64,000 nucleotides of DNA from Tolypeutes matacus. Lineage: Eukaryota; Chordata; Mammalia; Cingulata; Chlamyphoridae. The DNA lies in NCBI GenBank assembly GCA_026826555.1, contig JAKSZT010053923.1:1101445-1165444 (forward strand), given 5' to 3'. Shown one piece after another: positions 21,951 to 33,143 of the stretch (positions within the stretch are counted from its first letter, which is position 1; each line of letters opens with the position of its first letter). Both the position numbers and the translations under genes were made by a program. The notes under the pieces were generated by a model. It did no database searches and had not been told where the DNA came from. It saw nothing but the letters and a program-made list of their open reading frames with translations.

Positions 21951-24110
21951 AAATAGTAGGAAGTAAAGTAGAATATTAAGGTTGTGACACAAACAATGGA
22001 GGGAAAGTAAGAGAATTTTTTTTTAAAAGGTTAATCTATTGGTAGAGAGATGTTGAGTGTGATGAGAGTTAAGAAGAGCTTCAGCAGAATGTGGAACATA
22101 AAGTGTTGAGGGAAATCCCACGATTAATTCTTCAATTGACTCTAATAGATTTGCCATTGCAGAAATGGATCTCATGCAAGGGGGATGTCCCTTTGCTATG
22201 GTATCCAGTTGCTGGCTATAATGTACTAGGTCTATGTTGGTCTCTTTGCTTTTGTGCAAAGAAACCTAAGTCATTCCCTCTCATTCATGGACAAGGAAAC
22301 AAAAAGGGTAATTTGTAATTAGGTTGTCCTATAGTAGAACTGCTGAGCAAACTGTGCCTTCTTTACTTGAGGACATTTTGACTAGTTTCATCCCAAATAA
22401 GGAGCTCAATTTTTTCAGCTTTAATGAAGGCATATAATGGTTGAGTCATCAAAGAAAAATTAGGACTCCAATTTCTACAATAATCTGCAAGGCCTATAAT
22501 TTCTCTTAATTAACATTTGGTGTTGTTAGGAGGGAAAGGTAGAATGCTATAGGATCAGTTAATGTCTAGGAGGAGGCCTGGATGGAGGGCCAGGGATAGG
22601 TGGGGCAGAAAGACTGAGGCCCTTATCAGTAGAAAATGTGGACGATAAATGGGTTGGAATAATATCTAAGAGAGGAAGGTGTTTAAATTTTATTTCTTTG
22701 ACTGAAAGGACAGAAGTATGTATGTGGAAAACGGATGTGGCTCAAGCGATTAGTCTCCCGTCTACCATATGGGAGGTCTGGGGTTCGATTCCTGGGGCAT
22801 CCTAGTGAAAAGGCAAGCTGGCTTGTGCGGCAAGCTGGCCCAAGAGGAGACCTGGCACAGCAAGATGATGCAACAAAGAGAGACACAGAGGAGAGACAAT
22901 GGGAGTCTCAGCAGACCAGGGAATTGGGGTGCCACAAGAGATTGAGTGCCTCTCTTCCGCTCCAGAGGGTCCAGTGCCACCTAAAGGGAAGACAAGCAGA
23001 CACAGAAGAATATAGAGAGCAGATAGCAAGCACAGAAATGAGGGTGGGGAGAGATATATAAATAAATCTTTTTTAAAAAGTATGTATGGGACTTTTAATT
23101 CCTTATTCTGGTCTGTTGAATCAAATTAATTTCCCCCTTTTGGGTGAAAGATATGTGTGCTTCGAACATTCCAAAGAAATCTCTTCTAAGAAGGTGAATT
23201 GGAGCAGAGGGGCTAGGAAAAGTTGATGAGTGCCTTGTAAAAGTCCTAATTGAAAGGGAATTGGAAATTAAAGACAGTCATGGGTTTGTTGGAGACTCCC
23301 ACCAATTGAATTGTTTCTGTACTCTGGGGAAGAAAAGTAATGAGGGCTCTGGGATTTCAGACAGAGAAGGTGGCTCCAATATCTTTTAGAGCCAGTATAC
23401 CCTTATTTCTAAATATCAGATCTATTTTGTCTAAAGATGGGATGTGGACAATTGGATAAGCCTCTCCTGTATCCCTGGAGCAGCCCTAATAGTTACATTG
23501 AAAGGCCCTTGGTTTCTTAGAAGGCAAAAAAAAAAAATTAGGGGAGGAGGGTCTGCTATTTTGGGGTAGGTTTGGCAGTCTCTTTTACAATGCCCAGGTT
23601 ATTTTCAGTAATTTAAACATCTGGCACCCTAAACCCTGGTGCCTAAAAAGTTAATAGGAGCCTTACTTAGCTGCTGTAATTGGAAACTCCAGGTTTGTGC
23701 TAATTGTATTTGCACTGTTTTATCGTGGAAGGATATCATTTGTTTTTCAGCTCTTTAACAGGTGGAATCTAATTGATCTGTAAGATTTACTAAATCATTA
23801 ATTTCCATGGTGGCCCCTTTTAGTTCTTATGTTTTATATTGGTGCTTAGTTCCTCTGAAAGGCATTTAATAAAAATAGCATTAAATAGGTAGAAATTTCA
23901 TAGTTAATATGGATAAGACCTGAATATTGTATAAAGTTTTTTCAATGCTGTTATAATATTCATGTGTGGGCTTATTGAGCTTCTGGGTATATTGTTGGAT
24001 TTTTTTCCTCTAATCAATAATTTGGGGAAAAACTTCAGGTATGACCTTATGATCTTAAGAAGTACCTAAGCTAGCTTGAATTCTTCAATTTTGTCAAAAG
24101 CTCTTCATTT
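21951..24110 (-). pseudogene. Class I ERV gag-pol relic, antisense
   Basis: On the minus strand, from high to low coordinates, are gag-like relics (about 24110-23640), a short zinc-knuckle-like GHCKRDC stretch (about 23590), a protease relic with a DIGATFSV active-site loop where DTGA is expected (about 23400-23370), and then the RT thumb motif LREIIGLADYC (about 22510-22478). A polymerase/RNase H-connection relic follows at 22259-22023. The RT fingers/palm with the YxDD box are absent between about 22720 and 22515. It has many stops and no LTR was recognised. The motifs fit a gammaretrovirus-like class I element. Confidence 0.65.
22725..23077 (+). mobile_element. DAS-type SINE, full length, with TSD
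   Basis: A 353-bp element flanked by perfect 11-bp duplications aagtatgtatg (22714-22724 and 23078-23088). The head has gtggctcaagcgattagtc and ggttcgattcc, resembling the RNA polymerase III A and B boxes of a tRNA. The body has a CA/AG-rich repeat and the tail ends taaataaatcttttttaaa. It is inserted in the antisense class I ERV. Confidence 0.88.
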
Positions 24111-24239
24111 TATTTAGTTTTGTTTTTCATTATCTTTCTTTATTAGAGAAGTTATGGTTTTACAGATCATGCATAGAGGATTCCCATACAAAACCCCAGC
24201 ACCAACACCTTGCATTATTTCATAATATCCTCTTATGAT

Positions 24240-25660
24240 CTTTTTTATTTCTGCTGGCTCAGTAGTAATGTCCCCCTTCTCATTTCTGATTTTATTTATT
24301 TGTGTCTACTCTCTTTTTCTCTTTGTCAGTCTAGCAAAGGGTTTATTGATTTTGTTGAGCTTCTCAAAGGAATCAAATTTTGGTTTTATTGATTCTGTCT
24401 GCTGTTTTTTTTTTTTTTTTGTTCTTGATTTCATTTATTCTGCTCTGATCTTTATTATTTCTTTCCTTCAGCTTGGGTTGGGTTGGGATTAGTTTGCTGT
24501 TCTTTTTCTACTCCTTCAGGTGTGCAATTATGTCTTTGATTTTCACTTTCTTCTTTTTTAATTTAACCTTTGAGGGCTATCAATTTCCCTCTCGGCACTA
24601 CTTTGCTGAATCCCATAGGTTTTATTTGTTTGTTTATTTTGTTTTTGAGGTACCAGGACCTCGTATGTGGGAAGCAGGCACCCAACCACTTGAGCTACAT
24701 CCACTCCCCCACAGGTTTTGATATGTTGTATTCTTGTTTTCATTCATCTCAAGATATTCTCTTGTAATTTCTTCTTTGACCTCCTGATTATTTATTAAGT
24801 GGGTTGTTTAATCTCTATATATTCGTGAACTTTCCCTTTTTCCATCCATTATTGATTTCCAGCTTCATACAGTATGATCAGAGAAAGTGTGTTGTATAAT
24901 TTCAATCTTTTACATTAATTTAGACCTGTCTTGTGACCCAACATATGGTCTATCCTGGAGAAGGATCCATAAGCACATGAAAATAATGTATATTCTGCTT
25001 TATGAGGTATAACGCACTATAGATGTCTGTTAGGTCCAGTTAATTTATCATATTTTTCAAGCTCTCTGTTTCCTTATTTATCCTCTGTCCATATGGTCTA
25101 TCCAATACTGAGAGTGGTGTTTCGAAGTCTCCTACTATTATTGTAGAGACATCTATTTCTCCCTTCACTTTTGCCAGTGTGTGTGCCTCATATATCTTGA
25201 GGTACCCAGGTTGGGTGCATAAATATTTATTATAGTTATTTTTTCTTGGCTAATTGCCCCATTTTTAATATATAGTGACCATCTTCATCTCTTAAAACAC
25301 TTTTGCATTTAAAACCTATTTTGTCCAATAGTAATATTGCTACTCGTGATCTTTTTCACTACTCTTTGTGTGGACTATCTTTTTCCAACCTTTCCCTTTC
25401 AACCTGGCTGTGTCCTTACATCTGAGGTGAGTCTCTTGTAGACAGCATATAGATGGCTCATATTTTTTATTCATTCTGTCAGTCTATGTCTTTTGATTAC
25501 GGAATTCAATCCATTAATATTCAAAATTATTACTATAAAGGCATTACTTATTTTGTCAACTTTATATTTTGGCTTTCTGTTGTCATATCTTACTATCATC
25601 TGTCTTTTTATCCTTTTGTTACCCTGAATAATAATCTTCATTTCAACACTCTTCTCCAAG
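24240..25660 (-). pseudogene. L1 ORF2 N-terminal relic (endonuclease/RT start)
   Basis: Begins near 25641 with MKIIIQGNK and reaches LNINGLNSVIKRHRLTE, the hallmark of the L1 endonuclease start, before a stop at 25471. The endonuclease and early RT region continues antisense to about 24240 with many breaks. A SINE fragment lies within it. The first part is useful because it shows what normally follows the ORF1/ORF2 spacer and so defines the deletion in copies A and B. Confidence 0.75.
24630..24716 (-). mobile_element. DAS-type SINE head fragment, antisense
   Basis: The antisense of a tRNA-like SINE head: tttttgaggtaccaggacct, then atgtgggaagcaggcac and gagctacatcc. It is inserted in the L1 ORF2 relic. 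Confidence 0.75.
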
Positions 25661-25702
25661 TCTGTTGCCCTTGTTTTATTTATTTATTTATTTTTTTTTA
25701 AT

Positions 25703-26582
25703 TTATTTTTTTCTTTCAGGCTGTAGCATTCCCTTTAGTATCTCTTGTAAATGTAGTCTTTTGGTAACATACTCTCTCAGTTTTTGTTTTTCTGTGAAGA
25801 CTTTAAATGCACCCTCATTTTTGAAGGACTGTTTTGCCAGATAAAGAATTCTCCGTTGGCAGTTTTTCTCTTTCAGTACCCTAATTACATCATACCACTT
25901 TGTTCTTGGCTCCATGGTTTCTGATGAGAGATCAGCAAGGTTCTCTTGTATGTGATGCTTTGCTTTTACCTTGCTTCTTTCAGAATCCTCTCTTTATCTA
26001 TGGAATTTGATATTCTGTATAGTAGATGTCTCAGAGTAGGTCTACTCAGATTTATTCTGGTTGGTGTACTTTGTCCTTCTTGGATATTGATATTTATGTC
26101 TTTAATAAGGGATTGGAAGTTTTGGGTCATTATTTCCACAAATATTCTTTCTGCCACTATTTCTTATTGACACTGCTAATGTATATGTTTGTGTTTTTTG
26201 CATTGTCATTCAATTCCCTGAGACCTTGTTCCTATTTTTCCATTCTTTTCTCTTTCTGTTCTCCTGTTTTCAAGTTCATGTGTTCTGTTCTTGACACTAA
26301 TTCTGTCCTCCATCCATTCAACTCTGCTGTTATATGCTCCTAATGTATTTTTAATCTCATCCATTGAGTCTTTCATTTCCATAAGCTCTGTTACTTTTCT
26401 TTGTAGGCTTTCAAATTGTCCTTTATGTTCACCTAGTGTCTTCTTAATATCCTTTATCTCTTTAGTCATATTTTCCTTCAACTCTTTTATTGATTTAGGA
26501 GATTTGTGTGATTATCATTGATTAGTTGTCTTAAATCCTGTGTCTTGTCAGGATTTTGGGTTTGTTCCTTTGGCTGTGCCAT
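25703..26582 (-). pseudogene. L1 ORF1 (ORF1p) relic, copy C
   Basis: The start ATG at 26582-26580 gives MAQPKEQ. Pieces follow at 26481-26206 (coiled coil: DIKKTLGEHKGQFESLQRK), 26157-25966 (RRM region) and 25915-25703 (C-terminal domain, ending LQPERKK and a stop). Frameshifts separate them. Similarity to copies A and B is clear, but the element belongs to a different subfamily. Confidence 0.85.
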
Positions 26583-27325
26583 CTCTTCTTGTTTCTTAGT
26601 ATGGCTTCTAATTTTTTGATGATGTCTAGAAATCTGAATATGTTGGTGAATTTACTCTGATGGGTCAATATTCTCTCTTGCCTAGTGGGTTTCTTTCACA
26701 GTTCCTTGACTTTTGGTTCAACTTATTTTAAGTCTTTAAAATTGTCCAGCCTAAGTTATCAAAATAGGGTCAGGGACTCAGTAATGGGGCACAGATCTGA
26801 CTCCAGGAGTTTGGGACAAGAGCCACCTAAAAGTGGTTTTTCTCCTTGCAGTTTTTGGGCCTGCCAGCAGGTGGCAATCATCATCGAATCTTTACACAGA
26901 GGAGACTCTTTCACCCTCAATTGCCCGTGATTCTGGTCTGACCAGAGCCGAGATTCAAAGCAGGGTCTGCTGGCCAAATTCACTGAAAAAAAATCACTCT
27001 TTGCCCTCCATCACACCCTCCCTCTTCCCAGGGAGGAAGGCGTATGTTCCCCCTCTCTTTTGCCTGCTATGGGCCTCAGGTTTTATCCAGGCTGTTCATT
27101 TTGAGGGTGGGGGATGGGTGTCATTCCCAGCTGTAAGGGTTAGTTTCACGGTTTTTGTTTTGGCTTCTTCATCTCTCAGTCCCTCATCCTATTGAGGAAT
27201 GTACATCTCTCTCCTGTTCTGCATATCCCCAAAGCAGTTCCCTTGGACTACTCTTTGCCCTTCCTCCATTGATTCTGTGAGTGAGTTGAGCCCTGCCTAC
27301 CTACTCTGACGCCATCATTCCAAAA

Positions 27326-27569
27326 GTGTCTCTCAAGTCCAATAAGAATTTAATATCACTGATATATAAAGAGCTTCTACAACTCAACAATAAAAAGTGA
27401 AATGACCCAATTAAAAAATGGGCAAAAGACTTGATAGACATTTGTCCATAGAAATACAAATGGAGAAAAAAAACACGTGAAAAAATGTTCAGCATCACTA
27501 GTGATTAGGGAAATGCAAATCAAACTACAATGAGATATCATTTCACACCTATTAGAATGGGCACTTTTA
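27326..27569 (+). mobile_element. L1 3' fragment, part 1 (before retrocopy)
   Basis: Sense L1 ORF2 C-terminal-region sequence: aaagagcttctacaactc, aaatgggcaaaagac, gggaaatgcaaatcaaac. It abuts the 5' end of antisense copy C and is split by the UQCRB retrocopy at a TTTT/A-type site. Confidence 0.75.
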
Positions 27570-29377
27570 TTTTTTATTTTATTTTATTTTTTTTTTTGAA
27601 ATGGCAAATCTTTTATTGTGTTAAAGTAGAACTGTTTTTTACCAACATCATTGTCAAATGAGGATCTGGCAAACTTGGATCCAACAGAGAACTGACAAGA
27701 ATGACTTTAGGAAAGGTGTATCAGAAAGTAATCTGATTATCAACTAGAAGATAGGCCCTTAATGAGGTTTTCTAATATTTTCACAAAGAATTCCCTTATG
27801 ATCATGTTGCAACTCAAACATAACGAATGTGGAATGTATCTCTTCTTTTGTGAGGGAGGGAATTTATATACACACATACACTCACAAAGACATACCAAAC
27901 ATACACACTTCTGATTCTTTGTTATAAGAATTTAAAATATAACCTAAAACTCTTTTTTTCTTTGTTTTGTTCAAGGTAACATCCCAATCAGATCTTCCCA
28001 CCTCTCACAGCAATGGCTTGCTATGGACAAGTATGGAGGCTGCAGGTTCCACACAATTCTTTCCTGGCTTGCTGTGCTTCCATCCCTTTCACTTCCACCA
28101 AAGCAAGCATCTCTGAATTTAGAGGTGGGAAGGACATTATTGAATACTGTTAATATATATTCAAGGCAATCAACCTATAACCTTAAAACTTTTAAACTAT
28201 TACTCATTCAATCCTCACAATATACTTTATAACAATGACTTCAGGTGTGGACAAGTCACTGGGATATGGGGAGAAAATATAATTTGTTTTTACATTTTTA
28301 TCTATATTTCCAATGTCTACCTTTTGTTTTCTAATATACATATTAGCACAGGAGTACATATATATGATTTATAAATCTCCATATTGGGGCTGTGTACATG
28401 ATTTTTTCTTATTGGAAGGATGCAAAATCAATACTTTTGGAGGCCAGTGGTTGAAGTGGGCTGACCTGGGGCTGGTTCCCAATCTTGGCAAACTGGGGAG
28501 AGACTCCTCTTTCTTTTCATTCTACTAAAGACTTCTCAAGTATGCAACCTGGACTGCTCTGTTTAGTTCAGGTGAAATCAAGTACTGGCACTTGCTTTTT
28601 ACTCCATTTCATACTTGCAAGTTAGGCGCTTAAGGTGCTGGCTTCCAAGAACCTTGCTAACCTACAAAGTCAATATAAAGGTGACTAGTCTACATAGTAT
28701 AACATTTTATCCTTTAGTAAACTGAGGTTATCCAACTAGTGAGGAGAATTTATTAAAGTGGTCTCTCTGAGCTCCAGCAATTAAACTCTAACTAAATATA
28801 GCTTATAAGTTTGGAAAGAGTGTTATAGGTAAGTGAAAAAAGTAGTTAAGTTTTTATAAGGTTTAGAATTCAAACACTCCAATAATAATTACAACTGATA
28901 TTTGTTTAAAGCAATACATTTATAGCCCAAATAGTCCTTAAAATGTACAATTTAAGTTTTACCAACTTCCTAAAAGCACTTTGAGGACAGCTGCATTTGG
29001 TTTCAATTACATGATTATTTCTTTGCCCATTCTTCTCTTTCTTTTCTTTCCCGAATAACTTCTTTCAGATATGGTTCAAGGTAGAATTTATCCTCCTCAT
29101 ACTTCGTCCACTGTTCTTTAGGCAAAATCTGATGCTTCATGGTCAGGTCCAGTGCTCTCTTAATGCGAAACAGCCTGTCATTATAAAGGTTCTCAGGAAG
29201 CCTTCTTATGGCTTCTTTTACATCTTCGTTCTCGAATATCGTATCATCTCGCATTAACCCTAGTTTATTGAACCCTGCAGCACTGTAATACCATTTTCGA
29301 ATACCATCCAGCCATCAGCCTGATGCTGCAACAGCAGGCCGGCCCGCCATTTTGACCTCAGACCAGCGCGTTGCCTC
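27570..29377 (-). mobile_element. UQCRB: Full-length processed retrocopy of UQCRB mRNA
   Basis: An intronless cDNA copy with all hallmarks of L1-mediated retrotransposition. It has perfect 10-bp target duplications ggcactttta (27560-27569 and 29378-29387), and a poly(A) tail seen as a T-rich run at 27570-27598. AATAAA lies on the minus strand near 27614-27609. A long 3' UTR (about 1.4 kb) is followed by the coding relic at 29350-29015 and a short 5' UTR. It sits inside an older L1 3' fragment, so it is younger than that L1. Confidence 0.85.
29015..29350 (-). pseudogene. UQCRB: UQCRB processed pseudogene (complex III subunit 7)
   Basis: The parent gene encodes a small nuclear-encoded subunit of mitochondrial ubiquinol-cytochrome c reductase. 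The frame starts with ATG at 29350-29348 (MAGRPAVAASG) and has 111 codons, the family's length. Codon 12, a lysine in the parent, is TGA. After it the frame stays open to the stop, with [24 protein letters not shown] and [15 protein letters not shown] almost unchanged. The copy looks fairly young but is unlikely to give the full protein. An internal Met at codon 33 opens 79 codons, lacking the N-terminal segment. No promoter is evident. Confidence 0.88.
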
Positions 29378-30282
29378 GGCACTTTTAAAAAGACAGAGAA
29401 CTACAAGTGTTGAAGAGGATGTGGAGAGATAGGAACACTTATTCACTATTGTTGGGAATGTAGAATGGTACAGCCACTGTGAAGGGGTGTTTGATAGTTC
29501 CTAAGGAATTTGAATATAGACTTGCCATGTGACCCAGCAATACCACTACTATGTATATACCCAGAAGAACTGAGAGCAGTGACATAATCAGACATCTGCA
29601 TACCAATGTTCATAGCGGCATTATTCACAATTACCAAAAGATGGAAACAACCCAGGTGTCCATCAACCTATGAATGGATAAACAATGTGTGGTGTATACA
29701 CATGATGGAATATTATGCAGCTGTAAGAAGAAATGAAATTGTGAAACATATGACAACATCTATGAACCTGAAGGACATTATGTTACTGTATGATTGTGCT
29801 GTTATGGACTAAATATATTGTGTAAACTCATGGAGTTAATAACTAGAATATAGGTCACCAGAAAATAGACAGAATTGGTAAAAAATGTTTGTAAATCTTT
29901 GGAAATAAATAGAAATGGTGAAGCACACCACAGCATTTTTAGCTAGCAATGCTAATATATGGGTGTCATAGTGGTTGAAAGGGAAAGTCTAAAATCTTGT
30001 ATATTACTATAAGGAAAGCTAAAAAATACCACATGGGAATGTATAGCATAGCAAAACCTCATGTGCAATATGAGTATGGGCAATATTGCATATATATAAA
30101 ACTGTTTTTCTTTAAAACAGAAAAAAGTACATTAATGTTACAAGACATTAACATCAGGCAAAAATACAACCAAAGCAATCTATGGACAGTAGTGTATAGT
30201 AATATATTAATAATCTTCCATTAAGGGTGAAAAAAAATGAAATATACCAAGTGAAAGAAACTAGACAAAAGGTACTACATAT

Positions 30283-30719
30283 TGGTAAGGAAGTAAAACA
30301 GTACCAAGAAATTCCCAGTAGAAAAATCCTCTAACAATTGCCAGTGGAAACCAGGTGCCCATCCAGGTCTGAAAAGAATCAGTAAGTCATGCCTCAAAGA
30401 TAAACCACTCCCCCTCCCTGCTGTAAGCTAACGGTAAACATCAGCTTTTGGAACATTGCTTGCTTGCTTTGCTATAGAAATATGTATGATGATTAAAATA
30501 ATCCTGTTTTCGGTTGCTATAGAAATATGTATGATGATTAAAACAATCCTGTTTTTGGTTGCTATAGAAATATGTAGCCACGTGGGAAGGAGTTCTATAA
30601 AAACTGCAGTCACCGGATGTTAGGTGCGACTCCCACTAGGGAGTGCGCCCCTGCGGAAATAAAGGTTTCATTGAAATTTTCTCCTGGGAGTCATTATTTG
30701 CATGAAGTGTTCCGCTTCA
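30283..30719 (+). mobile_element. Class I-type solo LTR, 437 bp, 4-bp TSD
   Basis: Runs from TGGTAAGG to CGCTTCA, flanked by ATAT on both sides (30279-30282 and 30720-30723). A 4-bp duplication is typical of gammaretrovirus-like elements. The LTR has a triplicated U3 repeat, a TATA box (tctataaaaactgc, near 30593) and AATAAA (near 30658) followed by a T/G-rich U5. Confidence 0.82.
30467..30578 (+). repeat. Triplicated U3 repeat, about 53 bp
   Basis: The unit is ggttgctatagaaatatgta plus gatgattaaaa(t/c)aatcctg. It is present twice in full and a third time as the first about 20 bases, just upstream of the TATA box. This placement is typical of LTR enhancer repeats. Confidence 0.8.
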
Positions 30720-31079
30720 ATATTACTTGACTCCATCTATACAAAATATAAATACAAATAAATTAGAGAGACGGAAACAGAATAGCAGCTATGTACAGCA
30801 GGGGAAGGATAGTAAAATTGAGAGATGATTGATTATTCAACTGTGGAGATTTTGTTTCTGTTTTATATTATTAGTGGAGTAATATTAGTGGGGCCCTAAT
30901 ATTGATTGAAGTGACAAATGCACAATTTGTGATTATACAAAATACCATTGATTGTACACTTTGGATGGATTCTATGCTTTATGGATATATATTAATAAAA
31001 TTGATTTTTTTAAAAAAAAGCTAATTGTTGAGCACCCTGCTAACTCAACAGTCCAGGAGGGACCCAGGAGAAGCGTCAC

Positions 31080-31960
31080 TTCCAGCCCCACCATCTTCTC
31101 CCATTATCCCACCCTCCAATCCTGTTCCAACCTCCTCCATCGCCCCCCCTTATCCCCGCCCATGGACTTGTCCTCCAACCCCGCACACACATGGATCCGC
31201 CCTCCAAGCATAATGACCGCCCTCAGCCCCGCCCTACAAGTGGTCTCCGCCTTCCGCACCCACTCCCAGCCTCCAGGCCCAGTCTCCGCCCATATGCCCG
31301 CCGTGGGCCCTGCCACCCACCCACGGTTCTATCCTTCAGGCATACTCCCCGCCCAAGGACCCAAGTGTGGGCCTAGTCTCTGCCCCCGGGGCTGCACCGG
31401 CTTCCGCGGCTGCTCTAGCCCCAGGTCCTCCAGCCTTGTACTGAAACCAGAGTATCTCTGCCGGAAGCTGGGGTACGCAGCTGTCGCCCCGGACTGACGC
31501 CTTAGGCCGGATTCCCCCAACCTCTCCGCGGCCGCGGGGCTGAGACCGGAAGCGGAATTGCGGGGCGCTGGGGGCAGGCGCGGAGCCACTGGTCCTGGGG
31601 AACGAGCCCCTCCTCTGGGGACCCTATGGTCGGCGCGTTGGGCCCTGCGTGAGGGGCAGGACTCGGTGAGCTGCAGGAGGGCCGGGGCTCGGGTCGGAGT
31701 TCAGGGAGGTGCGCGGGCCGTGGGCAGCCCGCATCCGCTCTCCTGCATCCCTCACGGGAGCCACGTTTCCTCCTCTGGGGCCTCAGACTGTTCTCTCAAG
31801 TCAGCCGGTAGCTGCCGTTGCCCCCCAACTCGGGACGCTGCCGCCTTCTCCCCGGAGAGCCCTCTCATCTTCCTCTCTCCCGGCAGTCCTTGTCCAGGGA
31901 GACATTTTTGGTTGCCAGAAATGGGGGAGAGGGTGCGGAGTTTGCTAGTGGCATCTGGTG
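31080..31960 (+). promoter_or_regulatory. CpG island, likely promoter of the KRAB zinc-finger gene
   Basis: The only long CpG-dense, GC-rich stretch in an otherwise AT-rich window. It includes a GCGGCCGC octamer at 31528-31535, an ETS-type site ACCGGAAGCG at 31545-31554, and several CCCCGCCC boxes between 31155 and 31360. There is no TATA box at the core. KRAB zinc-finger genes typically start in such islands, and this one lies about 16.5 kb upstream of the first recognised exon in the right direction. The link is inference. ORFs here (30952-31497, 31558-32058) are GC-rich chance frames. Confidence 0.6.
31555..31665 (+). other. Putative non-coding exon 1 with donor site
   Basis: Just downstream of the ETS-type site, sequence without an obvious initiation context ends at a good splice donor, actcg|gtgagctg, at 31665/31666. 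The transcription start is guessed from the ETS site. Transcript evidence would decide. Confidence 0.4.
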
Positions 31961-32065
31961 GCTGGAGGCCAGGGATCATGCTAAAAATCTTAATGAACTG
32001 GATTATCCGGCTCCAAATATCCATAATGCCGAGGTTAGGAAACTGCTTTAGGGCCTGAAAATCTG

Positions 32066-32719
32066 TGAAGTCCTGAATAATCTGCAAATTATTTAAAATT
32101 CATTTGAATCACCTATAGGACCACTGAGTGACAAGATGTGTTTAAAGTGGCTGGAGTCACTATAAACTCACTAGCCAGCCCAATGAGTTGAGCAAGTCAA
32201 ATGCATACAGTGCTAAGCTGCTTTCTCCCATTCTGGGGAGCAGATGGCTGGATAGAAACCAGGTAAATCCAGGCACACCCAACAGGCTGGGCCCTTCTGA
32301 CACATTAAATCAGTAAATACAAAAAAGGTGATTGGGATGGTCTTTATATCCAACAACTGTATTACTCTCTTTGATAGGTCTCAATTGTTGTGCCTTTTCT
32401 TCCTCAGAAAAGAAAAGCATCTCTCAAGCTTAGGTTTTTGTTGAAACTAGCCTCAAGGTCCACCTGTCCTCACTGATTGTGGGTTTCTGTAAGACCAGGT
32501 AAGTACTATGGGTAACTGGCAACAACAGAGTTCCAGAGGCCCTCTCATAGAGAGAAGAAATGTTAATGGGCTTTCCTGTGCTCAGGTTATAAATACAAGG
32601 AGTCAAGGGTGAGGGTATCTTAAGAAAAATTATTTATGTTTGATGGATTATATTCAGGGGGAAGATACAAAGGTATGTGTGTGTGGTATGTGTGTGTAAG
32701 TAAGTCAGTAAAAACCGTT
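32066..32719. other. No feature recognised (putative intron)
   Basis: Unique-looking sequence with a short GT-rich patch near 32675-32697. No gene found. Confidence 0.4.
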
Positions 32720-33143
32720 TGTATTAGGGTTCCCTGGAGAAACAGAACCAACAGGAGATAACAGTAAATATTATGAGATTTTCTAAAATTGTCTCATTTG
32801 ACTGTGGTGGTACATGAGTCCAAATGCCATAAGGCAGGCTACAAGCCAGGAACTCCAATGAAGGTCCTCAATGAGTTCTTCAGGAGAAGCTGTGTGTCTG
32901 AAACAGAGATGGGAATTCTTGCCCTGAATGCTGAAATCACTTCTTCTTTTAAGGCCTTGAACTGATTGGATGAGTTCTTCTCATTGCAGAAGGCAGTCTC
33001 TGTAGTCAGCCATAGATTCAATCAACTCACTGATGATTTAAGTCCACAAAATGCCCTTGCAGTACAATTAGCCCAGTGCTTGCTTGACCAAAACACTGGG
33101 CACCGTTACCTGACCAAGTTGACATATTAGCCTAACCATCACA
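32720..33143 (-). mobile_element. LTR family C (ERVL/MLT2-like), solo, antisense
   Basis: On the plus strand TGTATTAGGGTTCC to CCATCACA, flanked by CCGTT and CAGTT (4/5). The same internal landmarks as the 11402 copy appear in reverse. Confidence 0.75.

Larger units (their letters stand above)
24115..27325 (-). mobile_element. L1 copy C, 5' half, antisense
   Basis: On the minus strand it starts near 27322 with an L1-type head (ggaatgatggcgtcagagta), then about 740 bp of 5' UTR, ORF1 from 26582, and ORF2 from about 25659 to 24240. Unlike copies A and B, its 5' UTR lacks the 110-bp monomers and ORF2 continues normally after its start. The 3' half is missing. About 85 bp of SINE interrupts it at 24630-24716. 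Confidence 0.8.
29388..31020 (+). mobile_element. L1 3' fragment, part 2, with A-rich end
   Basis: Resumes L1 ORF2 directly after the retrocopy duplication: gaagaggatgtggagagata, then the C-terminal motif FIAALFTITKRWKQPRCPS (29606 onward) and MMEYYAAVRRNE. It runs through a 3' UTR to an A-rich tail near 31010-31018. An LTR interrupts it at 30283-30719. Confidence 0.8.

Noticed and set aside
22725..22830. tRNA-like sequence with A and B boxes
   Set aside because: It is the head of a SINE with flanking 11-bp duplications and an A-rich tail, so not a functional tRNA gene.
30952..31497. 181-codon plus-strand ORF
   Set aside because: Starts in the L1 A-rich end and runs into the CpG island. The proline/serine-rich translation reflects GC-rich promoter sequence.
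31558..32058. 166-codon plus-strand ORF in the CpG island
   Set aside because: GC-rich sequence is stop-poor; a splice donor at 31665 lies within it and overlapping frames are equally open.
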